In this document: piece by piece, positions 41,901-49,253 of the stretch
Layout: each line of letters begins with the position of its first letter
How positions within the stretch are numbered: position 1 is the stretch's first letter
Source: Bacteroidaceae bacterium
Lineage (GTDB): Bacteria; Bacteroidota; Bacteroidia; Bacteroidales; Bacteroidaceae
Direction of reading: 5' to 3'
Assembly (NCBI GenBank): GCA_017453465.1
Contig: JAFTEV010000050.1
Span: forward strand, 1-49,253
DNA: 49,253 nucleotides
The notes under the pieces: model-generated
Databases searched by the model: none
Told to the model about the DNA's origin: nothing
The model's input: the letters and a program-made list of their open reading frames with translations, nothing else
Made by a program: the position numbers and the translations under genes

Positions 41901-43586
41901 CCCTTCGGGCAAGTAAGACATATAGACACCCGTGGTGTCGCACAGATACTTGATGTCGAGTTTGAATTTCTCACGCTGCACACTCAGGGCGTTCAGTGAA
42001 TAGACGTTCTTCATCATCAGCGGCCAGGAACGCAGGGCTGGTGAATTGTTCACGGGCTTCAGCAACTTCACGAACAGAGCCTTGTCGTTGTCCTTGATGT
42101 CTGCCGAAAACTCACCCACCTGGTAAGTCTGTCCACCGTATGTATATTCGTAGGCCACTGCCAATGTCTGGTTGGGCTGCAAGGTGCTCTTCAGCGAAAT
42201 GTAGCCCAAGTGGGCATTCAGCGTGTATTCCGAACTGTTCAGCAAGCGTGCATTTTCAATCTTTTCGTAGTCGGTACTACCCTCCAGTTCCACTTTCATG
42301 CCCTGTACGTTCAGGTTGCTCAACACAGTGCTGGCCTGGTCTATGGCACGTGCCCTCACGTTGTCGCTGTCGTTCACCATGATGGTGTAGAGGTTGTTGG
42401 CTCCGTTGCTGGGCAACACACTGCCTGTAGCCTCCCAATAGGTGTCCTGCAAATTGGTGTGCTCACCCAGGTCCACAAAACCCAGAATGTTGCGCGTGTT
42501 GGTTGTCGTACCGCTGGTGTTCGTCATCCACACCTCAATACGCTTAATCGTCACACCACTCATGATGTTGGGCAATGTCGCACAGAAGGTATCATACCTG
42601 TCGTGGAAGTAATTGCCCAAAAAGAAGTGGCGGTTTTCATCGTAATTATACGCTTCAATCTCAAACTGGCTCAGCTGGCTGCCGCCCTGACTGCTCACAC
42701 TCTTCGACTGCGACTTCTTCTGGCTTACCACCGTCTGCAAGAACAGCTTGCCAAACTGCAAGTCGGTGCGGAAGCCGAAGAGCGACGACGCACCTCGTAT
42801 CAGACTGCTGTTCGTGGGAAACGTCACATTACCAGCCTCCAAGAGCTTCACGATGTCATCTTCCTTTCCCTCGTAAGCCAGCTTCAGGTTCTTCGTGTCG
42901 AAGTCAAACGTAGCTTCTGTATTATAATTAAGGTTGAAGTTCATCTTGTCACCCACCGAGGCACTCAGCGACAAGTTGATTTTTTCGTCAAAGTCGAAAG
43001 CCGATGTCTTCCTGTTGCGTTCCGACAGGCTCGGATTGTCTGTAAAGGAATAGGTGTAGCCCATTTTCACTTCAGCCGAACCTTGCGTTTTCACTTGCAC
43101 ACCGCCTGGGCCAAAGATTTTCTCGGCGGGTCCGAGGTCAAAGTGCATGTTGCTGAAGTCGAACTTGCTCTTTCCCTTCGTCGTCTTCAGCGAGTCGTTG
43201 CGCTGCTTGAAGTAAGCATCCATCGACCTCCGCTCCGTCCACCGCAGGTACTCTTCGGGAGTCATCAGTGTAGGCGCACTCAAGTAGCTGTCACCCAGCT
43301 TGGTGCCCACCCTGTACATGTTTGTTTTTTCCACATACTCCCCTTCGTCATGCTTCAGGTTCTCCGGGTCGCTCAGGTCCATGCCATAATTGTCGGGATG
43401 CTCCCCGTGGGGATAGTCCGTCCGCTTCACCTTCACGGTGTCGGCAGGGGGTGTCGGTGGTTCAGGAGACAAAGCACTGGATACAACAAAAGCACTATTG
43501 CCCTTTGCTGTGTCCAGGTTTCGGGCGATAGTACTGATGCTCATGCCGATGAGCAACACATATAATATCTTCAGTTTCGTGCGCAC
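35979..43586 (-). CDS. sprA: Type IX secretion outer-membrane translocon Sov/SprA
   Basis: A 2535-aa outer-membrane protein of the Sov/SprA family, the translocon of the type IX secretion system (36 strands in the solved Flavobacterium structure). Signal peptide at the N-terminus (MRTKLKILYVLLIGMSIST). The N-terminal part holds FGPGGVQVKTQGSAEVKMGY and DKMNFNLNYNTEATFDFD; the middle has GDFAQLIAGQ and SFSNESGARQQQDVGLNGLSD; the C-terminus ends FGINIKFSLTR. The gene starts with GTG at 43586 because no ATG precedes the signal sequence. A glutamine/lysine-rich linker lies near residue 1900-1950 and another near 2440. It is monocistronic with the terminator above. PorT is 29 kb away. Confidence 0.95.
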   Translation of the reverse strand: MRTKLKILYVLLIGMSISTIARNLDTAKGNSAFVVSSALSPEPPTPPADTVKVKRTDYPHGEHPDNYGMDLSDPENLKHDEGEYVEKTNMYRVGTKLGDSYLSAPTLMTPEEYLRWTERRSMDAYFKQRNDSLKTTKGKSKFDFSNMHFDLGPAEKIFGPGGVQVKTQGSAEVKMGYTYSFTDNPSLSERNRKTSAFDFDEKINLSLSASVGDKMNFNLNYNTEATFDFDTKNLKLAYEGKEDDIVKLLEAGNVTFPTNSSLIRGASSLFGFRTDLQFGKLFLQTVVSQKKSQSKSVSSQGGSQLSQFEIEAYNYDENRHFFLGNYFHDRYDTFCATLPNIMSGVTIKRIEVWMTNTSGTTTNTRNILGFVDLGEHTNLQDTYWEATGSVLPSNGANNLYTIMVNDSDNVRARAIDQASTVLSNLNVQGMKVELEGSTDYEKIENARLLNSSEYTLNAHLGYISLKSTLQPNQTLAVAYEYTYGGQTYQVGEFSADIKDNDKALFVKLLKPVNNSPALRSWPLMMKNVYSLNALSVQREKFKLDIKYLCDTTGVYMSYLPEGAYKDTTLLRVMNLDRLDNNNKTHPNGKFDYVEGYTVQPSTGRVIFPVAEPFGQWLRKKLEAKFGKDVADKYCYDELYDSTKTVAKQIAEKNKFLLTGEYKASSGSEIDLGSMNIPRGSVVVTAGGVTLTEGSDYSVDYTLGKVTIINQSIIDAGTNVNVSLESQSEYSTMRKTMLGLNWQYDFSKNFSIGGTLMRLTEKPLTSKVSMGEEPLNNTIWGLNVNWKQQSQWLTNMIDKIPLINVSAPSNISFSGDFAQLIAGQSKDTQGNASYIDDFENTKNNISVKSPQEWMISSTPHEFAEASLTNNIDYGKNRALLAWYEIDPLFTRRSSSLTPSHIKRDLDQLSNHYVRDIYVQEIYPNRETNYGESNTLDVLNLAFYPNERGPYNLDTDLDYDGHLNNPKKRWGGMMRKLDTSDFETSNVQYIEFWMMDPFIYTKDSANIADYCGDLYFNLGEVSEDVLKDGKKAYESGNPVNGNTSYTETVWGRVPNEKSVVYSFSNESGARQQQDVGLNGLSDTDERTFGAYAEYLNALNGKISESAYSAIWNDPAGDDYHYFRGSDFDAAEVSILDRYKRINMLEGNSPNTAESGETYSTAYKSGPDCEDVNMDYTMDEYEKYYSYHVSINPNDLYVGSKYIVDKREYNATLRNGSTENTKCNWYLFRIPVEEADSTIGSIRDMSSIRFMRVYMTNFQRPIVLRFASLDLVRGEWRPYKKELYTGDKPSNTGTMTIAAVNIEENNDKSPVNYVLPPGITRVVDPSQPQLTQENEQSLSITVNGLASGDARAVYKTMNLDLRRYKHLQMFVHANALEGEDDMLADKEMSVFIRVGSDYRSNYYEYEIPLNKTPRGHYDTYNAAGCEAVWPQENMLDIDLSIFTDVKHERNKARAHGAASYTSLYRQYDPNRPNNRISIMGNPTLGEVKTMMIGVRNNSRSTKNVEIWVNELRLQDYANEGGWAAQGNLSVQLSDLGSVNLTGHVETAGFGGIEEKVNERRDDNLYEWSITTQFELGKLFPEKWKMQLPFYYSYSWQKISPKYNPFDTDMLLKDAIDECENQNEKDSLRSMTETVVKNKNISLSNWKSGYQSRKPMPWDPANFTISYSHSQKYKTGETTVYENEENWKGSLTYSYAPKYKPLEPFKDLKGKSKWLDIIKAQNLQWLPQSIQFNTDLSRQYYEYQERDLDANSKLPVTWSDQMLWNRSLSLRWDLFKSLKMSWTSNTHAEIEEPYRVVNKNLYPDDYTAWKDSVKRSLLSFGRPLTYNSTFNASYAVPLNKIPILDWVTADGSYNSSYGWKRGTELEDGRSLGHVATTQRTVNLNGRLNLETLYKKWKFLEETEKRFSGNNKKEDKTKTTNKIQKPAQGRNLKSLKDAAAAKDGEPLDGKEGKKQKGFSKEVQLSDTVETEVKHALNSKRLIVRATTVDGQTYQLKYKRTDANTIKILNSDTIPIKVNIVAKKPLEENGWYKAAQILARALMSVRNVSISYRNTYSLSLPGFKTEIGDAFGQKKTAGGLSPGLGFAFGMIGDSFVQKAADRGWLMTNDSTITTPASMSNMSDLQVKVTLEPLRDVKIDVNASRTENRAKSVQFMYAGMPTTLSGSFNQTIISLKTAFSKMGNIDNNYASKPFENFISYLPIIQHRVESRYADAVYPDNAGSLAGQTFNPANGTVNMYSADVMVPAFLAAYCGGNATSSPLDIFPSLWRMLPNWSLKYSGLVKLPWFSQHFKSFNLNHAYKSVYTVGAYNSYASWMEYMGDLGFVSDVTTGSPVPSSIYNISTVSINESFSPLLGIDMTFNSGMTAKVEYKKTRTLNLSMTSVALTENYSDDLVFGVGYKIKDISLFGAKRIQDPASAKQKKNSKNKKGQSDNQNAGNNNSSAKSTGSKKVGGVSHDLNLRIDFSYRMQSAINRNIQTAMSTATSGNTAYKLAINADYTFSRLLTMSAFFDWQKTKPLVSQSSYPTTTADFGINIKFSLTR

Positions 43587-43704
43587 GTATTTCTTTTAAC
43601 GCACAAAATCCGTTTATATTGTGTTATGCCCCTCTTTTTGTGGTTTGTGAGAGTGATGAAGCAAATCATGTTAGAACAACTAAAGAATAACTTGGCTTGA
43701 TTTC

Positions 43705-44562
43705 TCAGGAAGTAGTTCTTTGCTTCATTTTTACGTTAATCTCGTAGTACTGCCCGTTTTCGAATGTAAAATTCTTCTTGGTGAATGTATAAGTGTCGCT
43801 GCCGACGGTCGCCGTAAGCGTCACGTCTTGCTTGGCGAATCCCCGAATAGCCACGAAAATAACTCCGTCACCATTGGTGGCGTAGGTGGAGGCTGGAATA
43901 CTGGTCAGTTCAATGTCTTCTGTTTCTGTGCCGTATTTGATGGTCAGGGCTGTCGGGTTTAGCCTTGTAGTGCCGTCGGCCTTGTCAATGAACGTAAACT
44001 TCACAATGGCCTGCTGATTCTCGAAAATGGCAGGGTTGACACCCTCAATGTGACCATCTACAATGTCACATCGTACATTGGCGGCTATGGCGTAGTCGTA
44101 CTTCTCTGCAATATCTGCCAGCGTGCCTTTCTGTCCTGTGTAATCAGGCGTACCAGAACGTGGGAATTGCAGCGTCAGATAGTGCGCTTCGCCGATAAGC
44201 TCGTCAATGCTACCACTCCAACCATCTGGCAGAGTGACAGTGCCGTTCAGCCTTGTCGTCGTACCTGCCGACTGAGGCTGTATGGAACCTTTGAACCAGA
44301 ATTTCGATGCATTGGACACCAATGTGCCTTGCACATACACATGCTCTGTCGTTGCCCATACAACATTCAGCGTTGTTCCGTCCAGGGAGAGCGCACGGGT
44401 GGCACGGACCATGTCCTCACTCACCTGTTTGGTGGCATCGACCGACATATAGAATGTTTTCACTGGCTCTGGCGTGTCGCTGTCGCTGGAGCAAGCCGTC
44501 AGCACTGCCCCTGCTGCCAGCAGGGCAAACAGTGCGCTCATTAGTATTGTCTGCTTTTTCAT
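43705..44562 (-). CDS. Fimbrillin-like lipoprotein
   Basis: A 285-aa lipoprotein: signal peptide with lipobox LTAC (Cys24) followed by SSDSD, then a beta-rich body containing repeated NGTVTLPDGW / EAHYLTLQFPRSG strands and a C-terminus ending NGQYYEINVKMKQ, typical of fimbrillin-family (FimA/Mfa/Fim1-like) proteins. It could be a pilus subunit, anchor or accessory tip. It follows the 50-aa peptide gene by one base, the last gene of the LamG operon. Confidence 0.78.
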   Translation of the reverse strand: MKKQTILMSALFALLAAGAVLTACSSDSDTPEPVKTFYMSVDATKQVSEDMVRATRALSLDGTTLNVVWATTEHVYVQGTLVSNASKFWFKGSIQPQSAGTTTRLNGTVTLPDGWSGSIDELIGEAHYLTLQFPRSGTPDYTGQKGTLADIAEKYDYAIAANVRCDIVDGHIEGVNPAIFENQQAIVKFTFIDKADGTTRLNPTALTIKYGTETEDIELTSIPASTYATNGDGVIFVAIRGFAKQDVTLTATVGSDTYTFTKKNFTFENGQYYEINVKMKQRTTS

Positions 44563-44563
44563 G

Positions 44564-44716
44564 TCAATCCTCCTCGCTTACCTCCCAGTTTAGTGACTGA
44601 CTGCTGCCATACCCTTTGCGTGTGGCTTCCGCGCCAGCAGGACTGGTCAGCAGGGCCGTTTCTTGCCTCAGTTCTACGATGCTCATAGCTGGGCTCTGAT
44701 ATACCTTGTCTTTCAT
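44564..44716 (-). CDS. Unrecognised 50-aa peptide (MKxxYxSP type)
   Basis: A frame from ATG 44716 to TGA 44564 encoding 50 residues: it starts MKDKVYQSPAMSIVELRQ, holds ALLTSPAGAE in the middle and ends LNWEVSEED. No signal peptide. The stop is one base before the fimbrillin start, and the lipoprotein ends 18 bases upstream, so it is in the operon. Its N-terminal plan MK..Y.xPA..IV matches the peptide at 17714-17887 (MKKTYIAPAVEIV). The conserved position in two surface-protein operons argues that it is a real gene. Function unknown. Confidence 0.75.
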   Translation of the reverse strand: MKDKVYQSPAMSIVELRQETALLTSPAGAEATRKGYGSSQSLNWEVSEED

Positions 44717-44734
44717 CTTTACTTTTAGTCTTGT

Positions 44735-45226
44735 CTATTTTACAAACTCAGGTTGATAGATGCCACCCGTTCCTACAGGCACGGTGGCGGCATCAAACGT
44801 TGTCCAACTGGTGGAGAAGATGCGGTGCAGCCGGTCGCAGTAGTACGACAGGCCGACATTGGCACTGGCCTCATTGGAAGCCACAATGAGCGTGAACCTC
44901 CACGTTCCCTCCACCTGTTCAGGCGTAGCCACGCCACGCACCTCGCCGCCGATGGTGGCACACATCAGGTCGGCTGCCGAGGCATAGCTCTGCAGGGTGT
45001 CCTGCAGCGTCACCTCCACCATCATGGTCTGTTCGTAGCTGTCGTAGTCGGGTGTCTGCCACGCGGGACGTGCATCCGTACCTTCCGACAACGTAGGCTG
45101 CTCGTTCAGCACTTCCTTCTCTGGCGTCTTTATTTCTGTCGCCTCATCGTCGTCCGATGAGCAGCCCCACGCCACCAGGGCGAGGGCTGCCAATGCTACT
45201 ATAATGTTTCTTTTCACGGCTTTCAT
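44735..45226 (-). CDS. Lipoprotein carrying a copy of the LamG protein's PAW-QTMM domain
   Basis: A 163-aa exported lipoprotein (Cys22 in WGCSSDDDE; the Trp at -2 makes the lipobox unusual). From residue 54 it reads PAWQTPDYDSYEQTMMVEV...GGEVRGVATPEQV, which parallels PAWAVSDRLKQANQTMMMVA...TLGVAHIEV in the large protein encoded just upstream. It therefore appears to be a free-standing copy of a domain found in that protein, perhaps an anchor or capping partner. It lies nine bases after the stop of the LamG gene minus spacing (45227-45245). Confidence 0.7.
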   Translation of the reverse strand: MKAVKRNIIVALAALALVAWGCSSDDDEATEIKTPEKEVLNEQPTLSEGTDARPAWQTPDYDSYEQTMMVEVTLQDTLQSYASAADLMCATIGGEVRGVATPEQVEGTWRFTLIVASNEASANVGLSYYCDRLHRIFSTSWTTFDAATVPVGTGGIYQPEFVK

Positions 45227-45245
45227 TGTTTTTGCTGTTTAACCT

Positions 45246-48200
45246 TTATTTCTTAATGATCACGACCTTGCCGTCATGGATGTACAGTCCGCTTACCGCT
45301 GGCTTCTTGCCAAGCCGTATGCCGGCGATGGTGTACCAGTTGCCGTCCTGTGGCATCTGGTCCAACCTGACGAAGCTGATGTCCGTAGGCTCCTCGGGGC
45401 TGCCCATCACCTGGTTGGCCTTGTAGCCAATCTGGCTGCTGGTCATGGCCACCGGCTCGCCGTCGCGCTCAATGGCGAAGGTCAGCGTCTTGTCACACTC
45501 GCCGATGCTCAGGTAGTAGTTCTGCTCGCTGTCGGCCACGGCCTCAGCCACGCGGTCTGTGCCGCAGTATGCCACCAGGCGGTCGCCCTCTTCCGTGTCT
45601 ATGCCGCTCACCGTGGCCACGATGTTCATGGTCGTGGCGGTGCTGATGCGCCGTGCCTTGCTGGCGCTGTTGCCGGCATAGCGGCTTTTGCCATAGTACT
45701 GTGGATAGTTGAAGGTGGTGTCGGCATCGGCCAGTCGCTTCATCATGTAGCCCTTGCCGGTCTCCATGTATTTCAGCGACCCCTTCCACACCAGGCCGTT
45801 AGCCGTGCGGCTGGCCACGGCGAAGGCATCCTGCGACTTCACGATGTCGCCCTCGCTGGCCTTCTCGATGTAGTCGGAGAGTGCCTGTTCGATGGGCAGG
45901 TTGATGTCCGACTGGTAGGCGATGCGGTTCCAGTCCTTGTGTACCGTCACACCTCTGTTGAAGTTGAAGCCCTCCAGATAGACGGTCTTGTCGCTCATCG
46001 AGTAGATGCTGTACATGCGGGCAGGGTCAATCTTGATAAGCTCATCGGCGTGGTCCCAAAGGTAGCCTCGGCTCTCGCTGCTATTGCTACGACAGGTCCA
46101 CTTCTGCGTCTCTGTGCCATCAACCGTCATGATGATGTCGCCAGCCTCCCATCGGGTGTTGCTGTCCAGGAACTGCCGTGTGGTCATTTCCGTCATATCG
46201 ATCAAGTTCTTGGGCTGCACTGTGAACGTCACCCAGTTCCATCCCTTCTTCAGTGGCAGCGTCTGCATGTCGTTGTAGAAGTCCTCCAGTTCTACGGGTG
46301 CGGTGGCCGAACCAACCGTGACATCTTTCTGGAATCGGTAGGTGGTGTCATCGGCGGGCATCACGCTCACCACCTGCCCCTTCGAGGCATCGTAGAACTT
46401 GAAGTTGAGCACAGGTGTCGTACCATCCACATTCGTGTAACCATAGATGGTCAGATAGGTCAGGGCCTCGTTGGCGTTGGCGGTGTTATCCACTTCGATG
46501 TGAGCCACGCCCAGTGTCTGCAGCCTGTCGTCGAACACGCCCAGCACATCCTCCGTCGAGCTGGCCACCACGCCGTCAATCTTCACGCATGCCACCATCA
46601 TCATGGTCTGGTTGGCCTGCTTCAGACGGTCACTCACAGCCCACGCCGGTGCCTCGCCGCGCACCTTCAGCGTCACGGGCAGCGGTTCCGACATCGAGCT
46701 TTCGCCCACAAGGGTAATCTGCTCGTCATACGTGCCGATATTGATATAGGGCGACACCGTGAGGGTGATGGTTTCCTCGCCCAGCGCGTCGATGACGCCG
46801 CTGGTCTGCGAGGCCGTAATCCACACCGGCAGATCCTCCAGTTCGTAGTTCTGCCGCTGTCCGCTCAGGTTCTGCACCGTCACGTCCATTTCCAGGCCTT
46901 CGCCGTACCTGATGTTCTGGCTGATGCGCTTCACGCCCCAGCGCAGCGGGTTGCGATACACATACACGTTCATCGTCACGGGGCTGGCCATCAGGTTGCC
47001 TTGCAGGTCGGGCAGTTCCTTCACGGTCAGATAGACGTTTGTCTTCTCGATGGCATAGTCCGGCTCCTTGATGTTCACGATGAGCTGGTTGTCGTTGGCC
47101 ACGTAGTTGAAGTTCAGGTTCTGCAGCTGCGACGTGCTCACCATCGGTGCAAACAGCGTGCGGTCCACCATGTCGGCCTCGATGCTGCTCACGAGTGTGT
47201 CGCGCCGTGCCAGGGTGTTGCCCTGGTTGTCCTTGTACCGCTTCAGGCTGACGCCCGTAGGCTCCAGGTGCATCGTGTTGTCGTCCAGGCGTACCGACTG
47301 CTCGAAGTTCAGGTAGGCCATCAGGGCCGTCATGGTGCCGATGGGCGTGTGCGTGGTGAACTCGTTGATGAGTTTCAGCGGCAGCACGCTCTCAAACATG
47401 GCCACCTCGTCGATGTTGCCCGTGAGCACGTGTGTCGGCGTGTTCTTGTCGGCGTAGGTCGCACCCAGTGCCACGTGGTCACCCGCGATGCCGGCCAGGC
47501 TGTCGGCGGCAAACGAGGCAGTCAGCTTCTGGTCCACATACACGTTGGCCACGTTGCGCGAGCGGCTGACGGTCATGGCGAAGTGGTGCCACTCGTTGTT
47601 CAGCAGGTAGCTGCTCACCGTCTGCTGCCAGCCGTCGGAGCGCACGTAGAGCTGCGCGTCCTCAAGTCCGATGTTCAGCCGGTCGGTGGCCGTGCTGTCT
47701 GCCGTGGCCTCGCCGTTGGCGAAGAGCGTGCCGTTGCCGCCTGTCGGACGGAACCAGAACATCAGTGTGTAGTCGTGGTTCTTCGTGCGCAGGAACTTGT
47801 CGGGCTTCAGGCGCAGACCCTTCGTGCCGTCCAGTTTCAGGGCCAGTCCGCTGGGGCGCTTCCATGCCGTGCTCACCAGCCGCAGGTCCATGCTGCCCGG
47901 TGCCTTGTCGTAGCAGAAATCGCCCGACCCCTCGTTCATCGGGTAGTAGTCCTGCAGGCCGCTCTCATAGCCAGTCAGCGTACGCTGGCCATACTCCGCG
48001 ATGTCGGAGGCCGTCAGGGCGTGGTTCCACAGGCGCATCTCCAGCATGTCGCCCTTGTAGGGCCGCTGTTCTTCGTTGAAGTCATAGCCTATGTAGATGT
48101 TCGAGCTGTTGTCGTTATCGTAGATGCCCTTGAACTTCTTCGAGCCAATCAGCTGGCTGCCGTCGTAGAAGCTCAGGGTCATGCTGTCGGCCTGCTGATC

Positions 48201-49253
48201 CAGGGTATAGACCACCTGGCGCAGCATACCGTTGAACGGCACCGTCTTCTCCGACTGCACCGTCTCTCCGTGTACCGTGGCCGTCAGGTGGCGGTCGGCA
48301 CTCAGTCCGAAGGCTATGTGCTTCTCCTTGCCGCCGTGGCTGAACACTGCCATCTCGCGGGCCTCACTGTCGGGGTTGAGCATCACATCTACGCTGAAGC
48401 TCTTGCCCTTCAGGTTGCGCTGCCCCAGGGTGTAGGCCAGCGAGAGTTGTCCGTCGAAGGTAATCGACGTCGATGTCGAGATGTCGGTGGAGAGGGGGGT
48501 ACCCAGCAGTTCAAAGTTGTTAATCTTGCTCAGGTAGTTGCCCGCGATGGGTTCCGAGAAGGTCAGCTTCAGGTCGTCGCCGATGCCCAGGATGCCGTTG
48601 ATGGGTTCAGGCGTGCCGAAGAGCTCCGGCAGGCGCGTGTCCTTGATGCCCTTCAGGATGGGCGATGCCTGTGTGAGGTAGCCGCCCGCATAGCGGCAGT
48701 AGTTCACGGCCCTGATGTCGTAGTACTGCTCCACGGGATCCACCTCGCCGTAGAAGGGTGCCACGATGATGCCGTTGTCGGGGATGGTGTCGGTCACGCC
48801 GCTCGCCTTCTTCATCAGTTCCTTGTCCTGGTAGTAGGCGCAGGTGCTCACCCAGTCCTTGTCGCCCTGCGTCGATAGCTTATATTGCAGCTCGATGTGG
48901 TCGAAGCCCGGGAAGTTCACGTCGAAGCCGTCGATGCGCACAGGCATGTAGTACGCCTGTCGCTTGCCGTTGTAGGGGCTTTCGGTGTTCATCACCCAGT
49001 TGTCGCCCGGCACACTCACGTTTACCTTGCCGGCAGACGGGATGAAGTGGGCCGAGAACTTGGCCGTCGCCACGTGCGCCAAGTCGTCCGGGTCGTAGAG
49101 GCTGATGGCCAAGTCCTCATAGTCGTAGGACGTGCTCGGATAGACGGTAATCTCCTTGGTGATGACGTTAGGCTTGCCCGTGACGGGGTCCACCACGGGG
49201 GTGAAATAGACTGGCTCGTCCGACGAGTTGATCACCTTGCCATCCACGCACAC
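45246..49253 (-). CDS. Large LamG-containing surface protein (5' end outside window)
   Basis: 1335 residues are present and the N-terminus lies beyond the right edge. Two LamG/concanavalin-like domains are seen (about residues 255-440 and 465-640; FSVDVMLNPDSEAREMAVFSHGG and YTLMFWFRPTGGNGTLFANG). A beta-sandwich region with NYELEDLPVWIT follows, then a PAW-QTMM domain (about 866-1000), a possible second copy (about 1200-1290, MNIVATVSG...GDRLVAYCG) and the C-terminal WYTIAGIRLGKK...GLYIHDGKVVIIKK tail. Such tails are common on Prevotella surface proteins and may serve export or anchoring. It heads an operon with the lipoprotein, the 50-aa peptide and fimbrillin. Natural ligand unknown. Confidence 0.8.
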   Translation of the reverse strand: MCVDGKVINSSDEPVYFTPVVDPVTGKPNVITKEITVYPSTSYDYEDLAISLYDPDDLAHVATAKFSAHFIPSAGKVNVSVPGDNWVMNTESPYNGKRQAYYMPVRIDGFDVNFPGFDHIELQYKLSTQGDKDWVSTCAYYQDKELMKKASGVTDTIPDNGIIVAPFYGEVDPVEQYYDIRAVNYCRYAGGYLTQASPILKGIKDTRLPELFGTPEPINGILGIGDDLKLTFSEPIAGNYLSKINNFELLGTPLSTDISTSTSITFDGQLSLAYTLGQRNLKGKSFSVDVMLNPDSEAREMAVFSHGGKEKHIAFGLSADRHLTATVHGETVQSEKTVPFNGMLRQVVYTLDQQADSMTLSFYDGSQLIGSKKFKGIYDNDNSSNIYIGYDFNEEQRPYKGDMLEMRLWNHALTASDIAEYGQRTLTGYESGLQDYYPMNEGSGDFCYDKAPGSMDLRLVSTAWKRPSGLALKLDGTKGLRLKPDKFLRTKNHDYTLMFWFRPTGGNGTLFANGEATADSTATDRLNIGLEDAQLYVRSDGWQQTVSSYLLNNEWHHFAMTVSRSRNVANVYVDQKLTASFAADSLAGIAGDHVALGATYADKNTPTHVLTGNIDEVAMFESVLPLKLINEFTTHTPIGTMTALMAYLNFEQSVRLDDNTMHLEPTGVSLKRYKDNQGNTLARRDTLVSSIEADMVDRTLFAPMVSTSQLQNLNFNYVANDNQLIVNIKEPDYAIEKTNVYLTVKELPDLQGNLMASPVTMNVYVYRNPLRWGVKRISQNIRYGEGLEMDVTVQNLSGQRQNYELEDLPVWITASQTSGVIDALGEETITLTVSPYINIGTYDEQITLVGESSMSEPLPVTLKVRGEAPAWAVSDRLKQANQTMMMVACVKIDGVVASSTEDVLGVFDDRLQTLGVAHIEVDNTANANEALTYLTIYGYTNVDGTTPVLNFKFYDASKGQVVSVMPADDTTYRFQKDVTVGSATAPVELEDFYNDMQTLPLKKGWNWVTFTVQPKNLIDMTEMTTRQFLDSNTRWEAGDIIMTVDGTETQKWTCRSNSSESRGYLWDHADELIKIDPARMYSIYSMSDKTVYLEGFNFNRGVTVHKDWNRIAYQSDINLPIEQALSDYIEKASEGDIVKSQDAFAVASRTANGLVWKGSLKYMETGKGYMMKRLADADTTFNYPQYYGKSRYAGNSASKARRISTATTMNIVATVSGIDTEEGDRLVAYCGTDRVAEAVADSEQNYYLSIGECDKTLTFAIERDGEPVAMTSSQIGYKANQVMGSPEEPTDISFVRLDQMPQDGNWYTIAGIRLGKKPAVSGLYIHDGKVVIIKK

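Noticed and set aside
45276-48878. 1200-codon plus-strand frame antisense to the LamG protein
   Set aside because: Same shadow effect in a GC-rich codon-biased gene; no domain or signal sequence.

Overview
The window reads as a chromosomal segment of a Bacteroidales bacterium, most likely Prevotellaceae (Prevotella, Segatella or a relative). The evidence is Bacteroidota-type promoters (TTTG, 19-20 nt, TAnnTTTG), type IX secretion genes (PorT and Sov/SprA), NigD-like and fimbrillin-like lipoproteins, a FISUMP surface protein, a short anti-sigma/TonB-receptor regulon, and surface proteins ending in a YxxxGxRL...GIYIxxGKK motif. No tRNA, rRNA, insertion sequence or true CRISPR array was seen. 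All calls were made by reading; no search was run.

Layout. 1-1009 has no convincing gene but carries a leftward promoter with a structured transcript region, a 22-bp periodic array and an iteron-like cluster. 1010-6432 (minus) holds fhs and a five-gene operon porT-GT2-radC-DUF59-lpxH. 6484-9717 holds proC, a decayed surface-protein remnant and a DUF234-type ATPase. 9981-13784 (minus) is an ECF sigma / anti-sigma / TonB-receptor cassette. 13953-17587 holds a CatA-like acetyltransferase, a second periodic array, an acyl-CoA synthetase and a YoeB-type toxin-antitoxin pair. 17714-19410 holds an unannotated 57-aa peptide, a truncated surface-protein tail and a membrane-anchored AraC regulator. 19469-27986 (minus) is a housekeeping block (rpmH; PASTA protein, rluA, ddl, acyltransferase, nigD) interrupted by a 3.7-kb type IIG restriction-modification gene. 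28212-35881 holds efp, a FISUMP protein, the third periodic array, a 4'-phosphopantetheinyl transferase with an M15 peptidase, then argC, argD, folP and cdaA. 35979-43586 (minus) is Sov/SprA. 43705-49253 (minus) is a surface-protein operon: large LamG protein, lipoprotein, 50-aa peptide and fimbrillin-like lipoprotein.

How it fits together. PorT and Sov/SprA belong to the type IX apparatus, and several neighbours look like surface cargo or surface lipoproteins. The sigma/anti-sigma/receptor cassette has the layout of a cell-surface signalling unit. argC, argD and proC all serve arginine/proline synthesis from glutamate, and each start codon is preceded by tandem short-word repeats.

The most unusual signal is non-coding. 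Two intergenic arrays (566-741 and 30470-30579) repeat with an exact 22-bp period and share a plan of a variable 14-mer (often GG...CC and palindromic) plus an 8-nt spacer (often like ACYGCAGY). A third (14901-15005) has a 21-22 bp period of palindromes. The palindrome sequence differs between arrays while period and layout are kept. Two unannotated short peptides of similar template, each joined to surface-protein genes, are the best candidate for an overlooked gene family.
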